From Corynebacterium ammoniagenes DSM 20306 (GTDB lineage: Bacteria; Actinomycetota; Actinomycetes; Mycobacteriales; Mycobacteriaceae), in the NCBI RefSeq assembly GCF_001941425.1, contig NZ_CP009244.1:62001-126000 (forward strand): a stretch of DNA of 64,000 bases. The letters run 5' to 3'. Shown piece after piece: positions 8,256 to 15,233 of this stretch. The translations under genes and the position numbers were made by a program. Numbering within the stretch: the stretch's first letter is position 1; every line of letters starts with the position of its first letter. The notes beneath the pieces are model-generated. The model did no database searches. It worked only from the letters and a program-made list of their open reading frames with translations, and was not told the DNA's origin.

Positions 8256-9374
8256 ATGAATTCTGACCACCGCCCACGCATGACCTTTTTAGATCGCTTC
8301 CTGCCGGTCTGGATCATTCTCGCCATGGCCGCTGGCCTGCTCATCGGCCGGGTGGTCCCCGGTATTGGTGACGCCCTGGGCGCTTTAGAGGTCGGTGGGA
8401 TTTCCCTGCCGATAGCACTTGGCCTGCTGGTGATGATGTATCCGCCGCTGGCGAAGGTTCGCTACGACAAGGCCGGCGAGATCGCCGCCGATAAACGCCT
8501 GATGACGGTGTCCTTAGTGCTCAACTGGCTGGTCGGTCCGGCTTTCATGTTTGCCTTGGCCTGGATCTTCCTGCCGGATCAGCCGGAACTGCGCACCGGG
8601 TTGATCATCGTTGGCCTGGCTCGGTGTATTGCGATGGTGCTCGTCTGGAGTGATCTGTCATGTGGTGACCGGGAGGCCACGGCCGTGCTGGTGGCGATCA
8701 ACTCGGTGTTCCAAGTCATCATGTTCGGCGTACTCGGCTGGTTCTACCTCCAGGTCCTGCCAGCCTGGCTGGGCCTGGCGACTACCTCGGCGGAATTTTC
8801 CTTCTGGTCGATCGTGGTTTCCGTGCTCGTATTCCTCGGCATCCCGCTGGCCGCCGGCGTGGCCTCCCGAATCATCGGTGAAAAAACCAAGGGCCGTGCC
8901 TGGTACGAAAACACCTACCTGCCGAAGATCTCCCCGCTGGCACTGATCGGCCTGCTCTATACCATCGTGCTGCTGTTTTCCCTGCAGGGCGAGCAGATTA
9001 CCTCCCAACCGTGGACCGTGGCCCGCCTGGCTGTGCCGCTGCTGGCCTACTTCGTCGGCATGTTCGCCATCGCACTGATTGCCGCGAAGGCGTCGGGCAT
9101 GAATTACGCTCAGTCGGCGTCGGTGTCGTTTACGGCCGCGGGCAATAACTTCGAGCTGGCCATCGCCGTGGCCATCGGCACCTTCGGGGCGACCTCCGCA
9201 CAGGCGCTAGCCGGCACGATCGGCCCGTTGATCGAGATCCCGGTGCTTGTCGGCCTGGTCTACACCATGCTGTGGCTGGGACCGAAACTCTTCCCCCAGG
9301 ATCCGACCCTACCCGTATCCTCGACACCGTCTCCGCAGACTGCTGTATCCGAGAAGGAGAACTTCACCTCATGA
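8256..9374 (+). CDS. acr3: Arsenite efflux permease Acr3
   Basis: Inner-membrane As(III) exporter of 372 aa in the BASS/Acr3 family, with about ten helices. It starts [16 protein letters not shown] after a short polar tail, and has the family segment [19 protein letters not shown], whose first Cys (about residue 124) is the conserved functional cysteine. The C-terminal half has [26 protein letters not shown] precedes the ATG. Its stop overlaps the arsC start (ATGA), so arsenate reduction and arsenite efflux are coupled. Confidence 0.95.
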   Translation: MNSDHRPRMTFLDRFLPVWIILAMAAGLLIGRVVPGIGDALGALEVGGISLPIALGLLVMMYPPLAKVRYDKAGEIAADKRLMTVSLVLNWLVGPAFMFALAWIFLPDQPELRTGLIIVGLARCIAMVLVWSDLSCGDREATAVLVAINSVFQVIMFGVLGWFYLQVLPAWLGLATTSAEFSFWSIVVSVLVFLGIPLAAGVASRIIGEKTKGRAWYENTYLPKISPLALIGLLYTIVLLFSLQGEQITSQPWTVARLAVPLLAYFVGMFAIALIAAKASGMNYAQSASVSFTAAGNNFELAIAVAIGTFGATSAQALAGTIGPLIEIPVLVGLVYTMLWLGPKLFPQDPTLPVSSTPSPQTAVSEKENFTS

Positions 9375-9790
9375 GCACCCACCCAACAGTCCTGTTCGTC
9401 TGCGTCGGCAACGGCGGCAAGTCCCAGATGGCCGCAGCCCTAGCCGCTAAGCACGCCGGTGACCGGATCGAGATCCACTCCGCCGGCACGACACCCGGCA
9501 CGAAGCTCAACCCCCAGTCCGTCGAGGTTATCGCCGAGGCCGGTGCCGACATGTCCGCAGGCCACCCTAAGGGTGTAGATCCACAACTGTTGCGCGAGGT
9601 CGACCGCGTGATCATCCTGGGAGGTGATGCCCAGCTGGAGCTACCCGACGGTGCCCGCGGTACGTGCGAGCGGTGGGTGACTGACGAGCCGTCCCAGCGT
9701 GGCATCGAGGGCCTGGAGCGCATGCGTCTGGTCCGTGACGACATCGACGCCCGGGTACGCCGGCTCATTGCCGAGCTGCTCGAGAACTGA
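9371..9790 (+). CDS. arsC: Arsenate reductase ArsC, LMW-phosphatase fold
   Basis: Cytoplasmic reductase of 139 aa that converts arsenate to arsenite for export by Acr3. The P-loop is CVGNGGKSQ with the nucleophile Cys11; the loop Asp lies in TDEPSQ. The GNGGKS variant is the form found in corynebacterial mycothiol/mycoredoxin-linked ArsC proteins, which use a single redox cysteine; no second and third cysteine of the thioredoxin-linked type follow at the usual place (one Cys occurs in RGTCERW). Start overlaps the acr3 stop. Confidence 0.92.
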   Translation: MSTHPTVLFVCVGNGGKSQMAAALAAKHAGDRIEIHSAGTTPGTKLNPQSVEVIAEAGADMSAGHPKGVDPQLLREVDRVIILGGDAQLELPDGARGTCERWVTDEPSQRGIEGLERMRLVRDDIDARVRRLIAELLEN

Positions 9791-9807
9791 CCACCCCACC
9801 TGACACC

Positions 9808-9845
9808 ACCAACGACCCCGCGCGAATTCGCGCGGGGTCGTTGGT
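9808..9845. terminator. Perfect 38-nt palindrome, bidirectional terminator
   Basis: The whole segment is self-complementary around AATT (9825-9828). It lies between the convergent arsC (plus) and the Cys-Cys microprotein gene (minus), so it can stop both. Confidence 0.85.
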
Positions 9846-9912
9846 GTCTGCACCGGCTGTCAGCTCCTCGTCCGGGAGCCAGACACGCTGGTAGAGACCG
9901 GGATGTGTCGGG

Positions 9913-10050
9913 TTAGGACGTAGCCTGCGGGTGCTGCTTCTCCTGGTCACTGGTGGTCTCAGTGGTGTCGGTGTCGTCGTCGGCGACGATCTCGACCCCG
10001 CAGCAGTCGGAGGTGGAGTTTTTCTTGGTAAACAGGTCCTTGAAACCCAT
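9913..10050 (-). CDS. Cys-Cys microprotein linked to the permease
   Basis: Forty-five residues, starting MGFKDLFTKK with the core DCCGVEIVADDD and an acidic Asp/Thr/Glu tail. GAAAGG lies before the ATG. It follows the permease gene by 32 bp in one operon. Similar short CC-x-VEI proteins are often seen beside DUF318 permeases in bacteria. The vicinal cysteines and acidic tail suggest binding of As(III) or another soft metal and hand-off to the permease; this is inference. Confidence 0.75.
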   Translation of the reverse strand: MGFKDLFTKKNSTSDCCGVEIVADDDTDTTETTSDQEKQHPQATS

Positions 10051-10082
10051 GAGAGTGTGTCCTTTCGGTAGGGGTACGTGGT

Positions 10083-10970
10083 TTAGAGGATGATCGTCAT
10101 CGCGTAGCCGGCCAGCATGGCCGCCAGCAGAATGGTGATCACGAAGGTGGCCAACAGTTTCGGCTTGAACACCGCCGCCAACATGGAGACCTCCGGCGGA
10201 GAGGCCCCCGCCCCGCCGATCATCATCGCGAAGATCGGGCCGATGGCCACCCCGGCACCCGATAAAGCCAGGGCGACCGGCAGCATCGTCTCCAGTCGGA
10301 CATACAGCGGGATACCGATCACCGCAGCCAGTGGAATCAGCCACCAGACGTTTCCACCGGCCATAAATCCCAGGCCGTCTTCGGGCACGACCCCGTAGAT
10401 GAATGCACCGATGGCCACGCCGATGATCATCGGAAGGAGCATGGGGCGAAGATCGTCCCATGCCTGACGGATCGCTGCCGGGGTTTCTTGTTTGATTCCA
10501 CGCCACGGGGTCCCGTCCAGCTGGCGCCCGCCCTTGACCTTGACCTTGCGCAGCTGGTCTTCCATGCCCAGCGCGGTCCAGGCCCAGGGTGCTCCCAGCG
10601 ACAGCAGCACCATGATCACCGCGTAGCTGATCGCGACCTGCCAGGTAAAGATCAGCCAGATCCCGCCGACGATAACCGGGTTGAGCAGCGGCGAAGCGAT
10701 CAGGTAGGTCACGGCGATACGAAAGGCCACCCCGGCTTTGAGCATGCTGACAAACATCGGGATCGTCGAACAGGAACAAAACGGAGTGATCGCCCCCAAT
10801 GCCAGTCCTTTGAACTGGCCGGGAACCGCTCCACCAGCCATCCAGCTCTGCAACCGCTCCGGGCCGAAGCGCCGGTTGATCAACGCGACCGCATAGGAGA
10901 TCACCAGAAACAGCAGGAGCAGTTCGACCAGGAGGATAGTGAACGTGCCGAGCGCGCTAATCAGCATCAA
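10083..10970 (-). CDS. DUF318 permease (ArsP-type)
   Basis: Integral membrane protein of 295 aa, eight or more helices in two halves. The hallmark PFCSCSTIP lies in the first half near residue 63, followed by LIASPLLNP; GASPPEVSML comes in the second half. ArsP proteins of this family export trivalent organoarsenicals (methylarsenite, aromatic arsenicals); other DUF318 members are unassigned. It overlaps the arsR-type gene by 14 bp and precedes the Cys-Cys microprotein, so the operon is regulator, permease, microprotein. Location next to acr3/arsC supports an arsenical substrate. Confidence 0.85.
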   Translation of the reverse strand: MMLISALGTFTILLVELLLLFLVISYAVALINRRFGPERLQSWMAGGAVPGQFKGLALGAITPFCSCSTIPMFVSMLKAGVAFRIAVTYLIASPLLNPVIVGGIWLIFTWQVAISYAVIMVLLSLGAPWAWTALGMEDQLRKVKVKGGRQLDGTPWRGIKQETPAAIRQAWDDLRPMLLPMIIGVAIGAFIYGVVPEDGLGFMAGGNVWWLIPLAAVIGIPLYVRLETMLPVALALSGAGVAIGPIFAMMIGGAGASPPEVSMLAAVFKPKLLATFVITILLAAMLAGYAMTIIL

Positions 10971-11346
10971 CGACCTCGTTTCTCAGGGAGGTGTCCGTGC
11001 AGCAGGCGCGTTGTCCCTCCGGGGTCAACGTCGCCAGGTGCGCCAGCCAGCGCACCGGATCGGCCAGCTGAGCACAACACACCGAATTCAGCGTGGCACG
11101 ACCCCTCGGCTCCGAGTCCACCAGTCCGGCCTTGCGCAGGGCAGCCAGATGATGGCTGACCAACGCCTGACTCATCCCGGTGGCCTCATGGAGCTGGCGG
11201 TTGGTCATCGACGTCTCCGCCAAGGTGAGCAGGATCGTCAACCGGTTTTCATCCGACAGCGCGGACAGGGTGGGCACGAGTAACTGGGCCCGCTCGGCGG
11301 GACTGAGATCCGACGCGGGGATGGATAAGGAAATCTCTGTAAGCAC
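10957..11346 (-). CDS. ArsR-family repressor of the permease operon
   Basis: Winged-helix repressor of 129 aa. LSDENRLTILLTLAE is helix 1-2 and MSQALVSHHLAALRKAGLV the DNA-binding helix-turn-helix. Cysteine pairs occur near the end (SVCCAQL and RACCTD), so the metal or arsenical site is C-terminal, unlike the arsR at 7828-8175. First gene of the operon with the permease and the microprotein; probably autoregulated through the dyad just upstream. Confidence 0.88.
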   Translation of the reverse strand: MLTEISLSIPASDLSPAERAQLLVPTLSALSDENRLTILLTLAETSMTNRQLHEATGMSQALVSHHLAALRKAGLVDSEPRGRATLNSVCCAQLADPVRWLAHLATLTPEGQRACCTDTSLRNEVVDAD

Positions 11347-11358
11347 ACTCCGATATTA

Positions 11359-11374
11359 ACAAGCGAGTACTTGT
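11359..11374. promoter_or_regulatory. Putative ArsR-type operator
   Basis: ACAAG and CTTGT arms six bases apart, 13 bp before the ArsR-type start on the minus strand. Position and dyad fit an autoregulatory site. Confidence 0.45.
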
Positions 11375-11504
11375 ATTTCAAGCAATGGTTTGAACATCGG
11401 AAAAGGGGTTCCTTCCGGCCTTTCCCGAGCGTCTCACTTTCAAGGAAGTGGGACACCATCAATGACAATGGATTGAAAATACACAGTCCCAGGAGGAGCA
11501 TGTC

Positions 11505-11560
11505 CCACAAGTCATGCCACAGCCATGTCCCATAATGTCCGCTACAGAATGGACTTCCGG
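11505..11560. other. Repeats upstream of the truncated resolvase, possible res site
   Basis: CATGTCCCA occurs twice (around 11508 and 11526) with a further ATGTCC-GGAC dyad, within 70 bp of the resolvase start. Serine resolvases of Tn3-like elements use such subsites; no partner site was found. Confidence 0.3.
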
Positions 11561-11573
11561 CACTATTCTGGTT

Positions 11574-11790
11574 ATGGATACTGGCTACGCCCGGGTTTCG
11601 ACCGCGAAACAAGACCTCGACCGACAGATCGACGCTCTGCGCCAGGAAGGTATTGCCAGCAAATACATTTACGTTGATAAGAAATCCGGATCCACCACCA
11701 ACCGCCCCGGACTGCACAAGGCACTGGATCAGGCCCGTGAAGGCGATATCATTGTCGTCCACACGCTCGACCGGTCAGATGCTCCTCAAG
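11574..11790 (+). pseudogene. Truncated serine resolvase
   Basis: N-terminal catalytic domain of a resolvase/invertase: GYARVSTAKQDLDRQ with the nucleophile Ser, DKKSGSTTNRPGL and VVHTLDR. The homology stops at about residue 68, where full proteins continue with LGR and a DNA-binding domain; the frame then runs through the IS-end-like repeat to a stop at 11828. It would lack the C-terminal half and is inactive. It marks the former transposon or plasmid that brought the cad genes. Confidence 0.85.
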
Positions 11791-11802
11791 CTATAGCAGC
11801 GT

Positions 11803-11826
11803 GTACACCCCAAAAGGACAGTTTTT
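11803..11826. repeat. IS-end-like repeat, copy 2
   Basis: GTACACCCCAAAAGGACAG followed by a T run; partner of 5890-5912. It cuts the resolvase gene, consistent with being the end of an inserted and then lost element. Confidence 0.4.
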
Positions 11827-12057
11827 AAATTACTGCCAGAGTCAGAAGGCGTTGGCACAGATGGCCCCGGCGAAGCAGGAGCCTTCGGCCGCCGAATTAA
11901 TGCAAAAAGCATATGACAGTCTCGACGCCATGATCGACAAGGCACGATACGACCCGGCGACCGCCCAACACTTGTTCGAGTTAATGACGTATCCCCAGGC
12001 GACGAGAACGCACGCCAAGATGTTCGCAATTCGTTCGCCCATCTCAGCATCCCACTG
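11827..12057. other. Unrecognised segment between IS end and cadD duplication
   Basis: No gene can be assigned. A plus frame (about 11822-12060) reads QKALAQMAPAKQEPSAAE and a minus frame ends in ICANAF; both may be chance. The first 21 bp after 11842 recur at 16804-16824. Confidence 0.4.
11842..11862. repeat. 21-bp repeat shared with 16804-16824
   Basis: TCAGAAGGCGTTGGCACAG plus AT; one mismatch to 16804-16824. Likely end of an insertion element or transposon, since both copies lie beside element debris. Confidence 0.5.
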
Positions 12058-12757
12058 GAATTTCTGTCGCGTTAGCGTGGTCGAGTCCCTGCGGCAGCGG
12101 CTTTTCACAACTTCATGGGCGGTTCAGTTGATGCCGGTGAGGAAACCTAGAGAGGCCCTAGTAGCACGGGGGGTGAGTTTATTAAAGGCCGAAGGCGCCG
12201 CCGCTGACGAGGATGAAGATACCCAGGCCGATCAAGACGATAGGGAACAGCACATGCTCCCAGCGTTCGAGAATCTCCGCGATGGGTGGACGGGTGGCCA
12301 CGAACTTCGCCAACAGGACCAGGCCCGCCACCAGGATCAGAAAGACGACGCAGTAGATGATAACGGTGGCGGTATCCACGTTGAGAAAAAACGGGACATA
12401 GACGCCGATATTGTCGCCACCGTTGGCAAAGGTCACCCCGGCGACGGTCAAAACGCTTACGTTCTTTCCGCTGACTTTCGCGTCATCGTCGTCGTCATCG
12501 TCTCCCCGCCAGGCTTGCCAGGCCGCCCACAGCCCCAGGGTCAGGGGGATCAGCCCGAAGTAGGGGATCACCTCGGTGGGCAGGAAAGCATCCGCCCCTA
12601 GGGTGACCAGAATCGCGGCTGCGAGGATGCCCGCGAAACCAAGGTACTGCCCGGCCAGGATCCGAAGTGTGGTCCCTGCTTGGCCGGCCCCACGGGCGAA
12701 GAACAGCGAGAGCACGATGATGTCGTCGATATTGGTGGCGATAAACAGACCAACCGC
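12058..12757. repeat. 700-bp direct duplication carrying cadD, copy 2
   Basis: Probable parent of the copy at 5914-6613: here cadD has its complete 5' end and its regulator. About eight differences in 700 bp. Confidence 0.9.
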
Positions 12758-12778
12758 CCCCAGGAGACCAGTTACCAC
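12182..12778 (-). CDS. cadD: CadD-family cadmium resistance transporter
   Basis: Inner-membrane protein of 198 aa with about six helices. GTG start (VVTGLLGAVGLF) preceded by GGGACAGGAA and overlapping the last codon and stop of cmtR, so the two are translationally coupled. NIDDIIVLSLFFARGAG, a poly-Asp loop (near residues 95-101) that could hold metal, and ANGGDNIGVYVP match the CadD family, which gives cadmium resistance in staphylococci and corynebacteria. Regulated by the adjacent Cd/Pb sensor. Confidence 0.9.
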   Translation of the reverse strand: MVTGLLGAVGLFIATNIDDIIVLSLFFARGAGQAGTTLRILAGQYLGFAGILAAAILVTLGADAFLPTEVIPYFGLIPLTLGLWAAWQAWRGDDDDDDDAKVSGKNVSVLTVAGVTFANGGDNIGVYVPFFLNVDTATVIIYCVVFLILVAGLVLLAKFVATRPPIAEILERWEHVLFPIVLIGLGIFILVSGGAFGL

Positions 12779-13137
12779 TTCCTGTCCCCCTCTCCGGTGG
12801 CGCACCCGGGCACGTCACATGCCGAGTCAATACACGGGGCATTCTCGTCGGCAGCCAGAGTGGTATCCAGCAGTGAGTTCAACGCCTGGACAAGATGGGC
12901 GTCGACGATCTCGTAGCGGGTCTTCCGTCCCTGCGGTTCGGCGACCACAATTCCGCAGTCCCGTAGGCAAGTGAGGTGGTTCGACACATTTGACCGCGTC
13001 AGTTCCAGCTCCCGTGCGAGATCGGCCGGGTAGGCCGGGCCGTCCAGCAGGGCCAGGAGAATACGGGATCGGGAGGGATCGGACATCGCCCGGCCCAATC
13101 GGTTCATCACGTCCAAGCGTGTAGCAATAGTCAGCAT
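12772..13137 (-). CDS. cmtR: Cd(II)/Pb(II)-sensing repressor CmtR, copy 1
   Basis: ArsR/SmtB repressor of 121 aa. With the ATG at 13137 the cysteines fall at 57 and 61 (TCLRDCG) and 102 (APCID), exactly the three Cd/Pb ligands of M. tuberculosis CmtR; this settles the start against the longer frame. The recognition helix is TRSNVSNHL. It controls cadD downstream. A close paralogue (24813-25178) controls a P-type ATPase. The start lies 8 bp from a -10 box, so the mRNA is probably leaderless. Confidence 0.93.
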   Translation of the reverse strand: MLTIATRLDVMNRLGRAMSDPSRSRILLALLDGPAYPADLARELELTRSNVSNHLTCLRDCGIVVAEPQGRKTRYEIVDAHLVQALNSLLDTTLAADENAPCIDSACDVPGCATGEGDRKW

Positions 13138-13144
13138 GTACTGA

Positions 13145-13173
13145 ACTATACAGCTGTTGCTGAACTGTCGCAA
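13145..13173 (-). promoter_or_regulatory. cmtR-cadD promoter, leaderless
   Basis: On the minus strand TTGCGA (13168-13173) and TATAGT (13145-13150) are 17 bp apart, 7 bp before the ATG. Two TGAAC repeats (13142-13146 and 13161-13165) overlap it and may form the CmtR operator. Confidence 0.55.
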
Positions 13174-13284
13174 CGAGGGTCGAACGTCGGCCCGACGGTG
13201 ATGTGTGGGACACCAGCGCCCTTCGGTACTGTCTGCGTCGAAATCGTTGCACAACAATACGGTGCGGCAGGCAGAGATAGCGAG

Positions 13285-13716
13285 ATGCCACCCATGCGGG
13301 ACCGCCAGACCATGGCACGACGCGTACGCGGCTATGTCACCCAATCCAAAACCAACACAAGCCTCGGTTCCAGCGCTCCCGGACGCGCCACAAGCAGTGA
13401 GCGCAAAGCACTAGCCACCATGGGACGCAAAGGTGGCCAGAAAGCTGCACAACGCTGGAAAACCGATGGAGACGGAGAATACGCTCAGACAGCAAGGCAG
13501 AATCTCCAATCTGCGAATTCACGACGCGCAGCCAAAGGAAGAGTTAGCAAACGAGACATCGCTAACTACTTCGAGAGCACATTCATAGATACAGGAACTT
13601 GGCCAAGTTCAGCAGAAGCAATGAAAGAGTTTAATGTGTCCCGCCCTACTGTCTCTAGAGCATTAAAAGAAGCTGGAATCACTCTTCCGCGGGGACGACG
13701 GGCATCGCAGAAATAA
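13285..13716 (+). pseudogene. C-terminal remnant of a corynebacterial plasmid replication protein
   Basis: About 143 residues: RDRQTMARRVRGYV, then TMGRKGGQKAAQRW and a terminal helix-turn-helix GTWPSSAEAMKEFNVSRPTV ending PRGRR. This layout resembles the C-terminal DNA-binding end of RepA proteins of corynebacterial theta/rolling-circle plasmids, from memory. The N-terminal replicase domain is absent; the frame is open back to 13198 without similarity. It supports a plasmid origin for the cad block. It could instead be a small independent DNA-binding protein. Confidence 0.55.
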
Positions 13717-14083
13717 ATGTATCAAGCCGTAAGCAATATACGGTTCCCCTGCCGTTAGGCAGTGAGTAATAACCTCTTTGAAGAAAAGCTTGTAGCGCAA
13801 GGCTACTTATTATTTGGGGCTATGCGTTCTTCTCTATTCCAGAACTTATTCAAACCCCAGCGTTCATAATGTCGTCAGCATCTTCGTATTGTCGCCCGCG
13901 AGGCTTTCTAAAAGCTCGGATGTAGTGCAATCAGTGACTGACTGCAAGGCTCCAGAGCCTACCTCTGTCAAACGAATCAGAACACTTTGTCTTCTCATAA
14001 AGTGGAATACTTTGATTTTTACGTTTAGCTTTGTCCGCTCGCCCCATTAAGGTAGATGTCAACAGCAAATAAAAGGCGGAGTT
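13717..14083. other. AT-rich intergenic region without recognised gene
   Basis: Clearly lower in GC than both sides. A small CCGTA/TACGG hairpin follows the Rep fragment. A 78-codon frame (13814-14050) has no ribosome site or similarity. Confidence 0.4.
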
Positions 14084-14641
14084 ATGGCTGAACACATTGA
14101 TTCTATCGACGATTTAAAGCGTGCCCTTAGCATCGAGGATCTCCGAAATATGAGCAGCGAAAAAGTCCTTGAACTAGTCAAGTTGATTCAAAACGGCCAG
14201 GTAGGCGAAATTGTCCTACCTACCCTCTTTGCTGCTGCGCCAGACACTATGGCGAAAGTGTCTCAAGCAATGGCCGATTCTTTCCAACAGGCCCTATCTA
14301 GCAATAAATACAGCTCAGATAGGCTTTATGACAGTTTTGATAAGACGAAAAGCATACTTACGCAAGTCATTGACGACCCTAATTCATCAGAAGAAAGTCG
14401 CCGAGATGCCCTCGATCGGTTAGAACGCCTTGACGACAAGCTCATGGAGCATGACGTCAACAACAAAAGATTTAATCTGCAATCACTGCAGGTAAGTAAA
14501 GAAACAATTCTTATAGGCTCAGTTTTGGTTGCGAGTGCTGTGGTGGCAACTGTCAGTCCAGAGGCCAAGAAGCTTTTGGCTCAAAATGCACCAAAGGTAT
14601 TATCCTCAACCGCCAAAATGTTACTTCCAGGTAAGAAATAG
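14084..14641 (+). CDS. Hypothetical AT-rich membrane-anchored protein
   Basis: 185 residues, not recognised. The first 130 are charged and predicted helical (SIDDLKRALSIEDLRNMSSE, later SSEESRRDALDRLERLDDKL, a likely coiled coil). A single hydrophobic stretch ILIGSVLVASAVVATV lies near 140-157, followed by a short basic tail ending PGKK. GGCGGAG precedes the ATG. Codon use is far more AT-rich than the flanking cad and mer genes, a sign of separate origin. Flanked by plasmid debris, it may be a plasmid, phage or toxin-immunity gene; no function is claimed. Confidence 0.65.
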   Translation: MAEHIDSIDDLKRALSIEDLRNMSSEKVLELVKLIQNGQVGEIVLPTLFAAAPDTMAKVSQAMADSFQQALSSNKYSSDRLYDSFDKTKSILTQVIDDPNSSEESRRDALDRLERLDDKLMEHDVNNKRFNLQSLQVSKETILIGSVLVASAVVATVSPEAKKLLAQNAPKVLSSTAKMLLPGKK

Positions 14642-14745
14642 TCCCTATTTATAGATAGCTCCTGGCGGTTAATCCTGTCATCCTGGCTCTCGTCGAGCTG
14701 CAACTCTCGCATAGCGTGGTTGCTAAGGAGGTGTGCCCAATTGGA

Positions 14746-15135
14746 TTACAAGTACCTACACACTTGATCGGTGCTGCACGTTTCAGGGTCCGGGTGCGCG
14801 GCGTCCTGTCTGAGGTCCGCGATAGTGTCGCGCAGCACGGAGAGCTGCGCGATCTGCTGCTCGATCTCAGCGAGGCGCACGTCAAGCAGGTCGCGCACGT
14901 GCTCGCAGGGCGCCTGGCCGCCGTCGCGGATGTCGAGGATCTGGCGGATCTGGGCGAGGGTGAGGCCCGCGGCCTGGCCGCGGTGGACGAAGTCGATCCG
15001 AGCGACTGTCTCGGGCGCGTAGTCGCGGTATCCGGACGGCGTGCGCTCGGTCGGGGGCAGAAGGCCCTGTTCCTCGTAGAAGCGAAGGGTCTTCGCGGTA
15101 GTGCCCGCCCTCTCGGCGAGTTCTCCGATCCGCAT
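14746..15135 (-). CDS. merR: Mercury-responsive regulator MerR
   Basis: MerR-family activator/repressor of 129 aa. IGELAERAGTTAKTLRFYEE is the winged helix, GLTLAQIRQILDIRD leads to the dimer helix, and cysteines occur at APCEHV (near 77), and at PETCSTDQVC (near 120 and 126). Three cysteines in this layout fit the Hg(II) site of MerR. It is divergent from merA, with a MerR-type promoter between. Base composition is very GC-rich with strong third-position G/C. Confidence 0.9.
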   Translation of the reverse strand: MRIGELAERAGTTAKTLRFYEEQGLLPPTERTPSGYRDYAPETVARIDFVHRGQAAGLTLAQIRQILDIRDGGQAPCEHVRDLLDVRLAEIEQQIAQLSVLRDTIADLRQDAAHPDPETCSTDQVCRYL

Positions 15136-15159
15136 TGCTGTCTCCCTCCGTGGCCGCGC

Positions 15160-15191
15160 TTGACCTTCCCCTGCACTGGAAGGTCCAGTAT
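15160..15191 (+). promoter_or_regulatory. mer promoter with MerR dyad
   Basis: Perfect arms GACCTTCC (15162-15169) and GGAAGGTC (15178-15185) lie between TTGACC (15160-15165) and CAGTAT (15186-15191), a 20-bp spacer. An over-long spacer with a dyad inside is the hallmark of MerR-activated promoters. Confidence 0.85.
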
Positions 15192-15233
15192 GGCTGAGAC
15201 AGAGCAGAAAGCCAAGAGTTGACAGGAGCAGAG

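Noticed and set aside
7828..8277. Longer start for ArsR at 8277
   Set aside because: It would cover the operator and overlap acr3; the ATG at 8175 gives the known Cys15/16/55 positions.
13814..14050. 78-codon frame in the AT-rich gap
   Set aside because: No ribosome site, no composition bias of a gene and no similarity.
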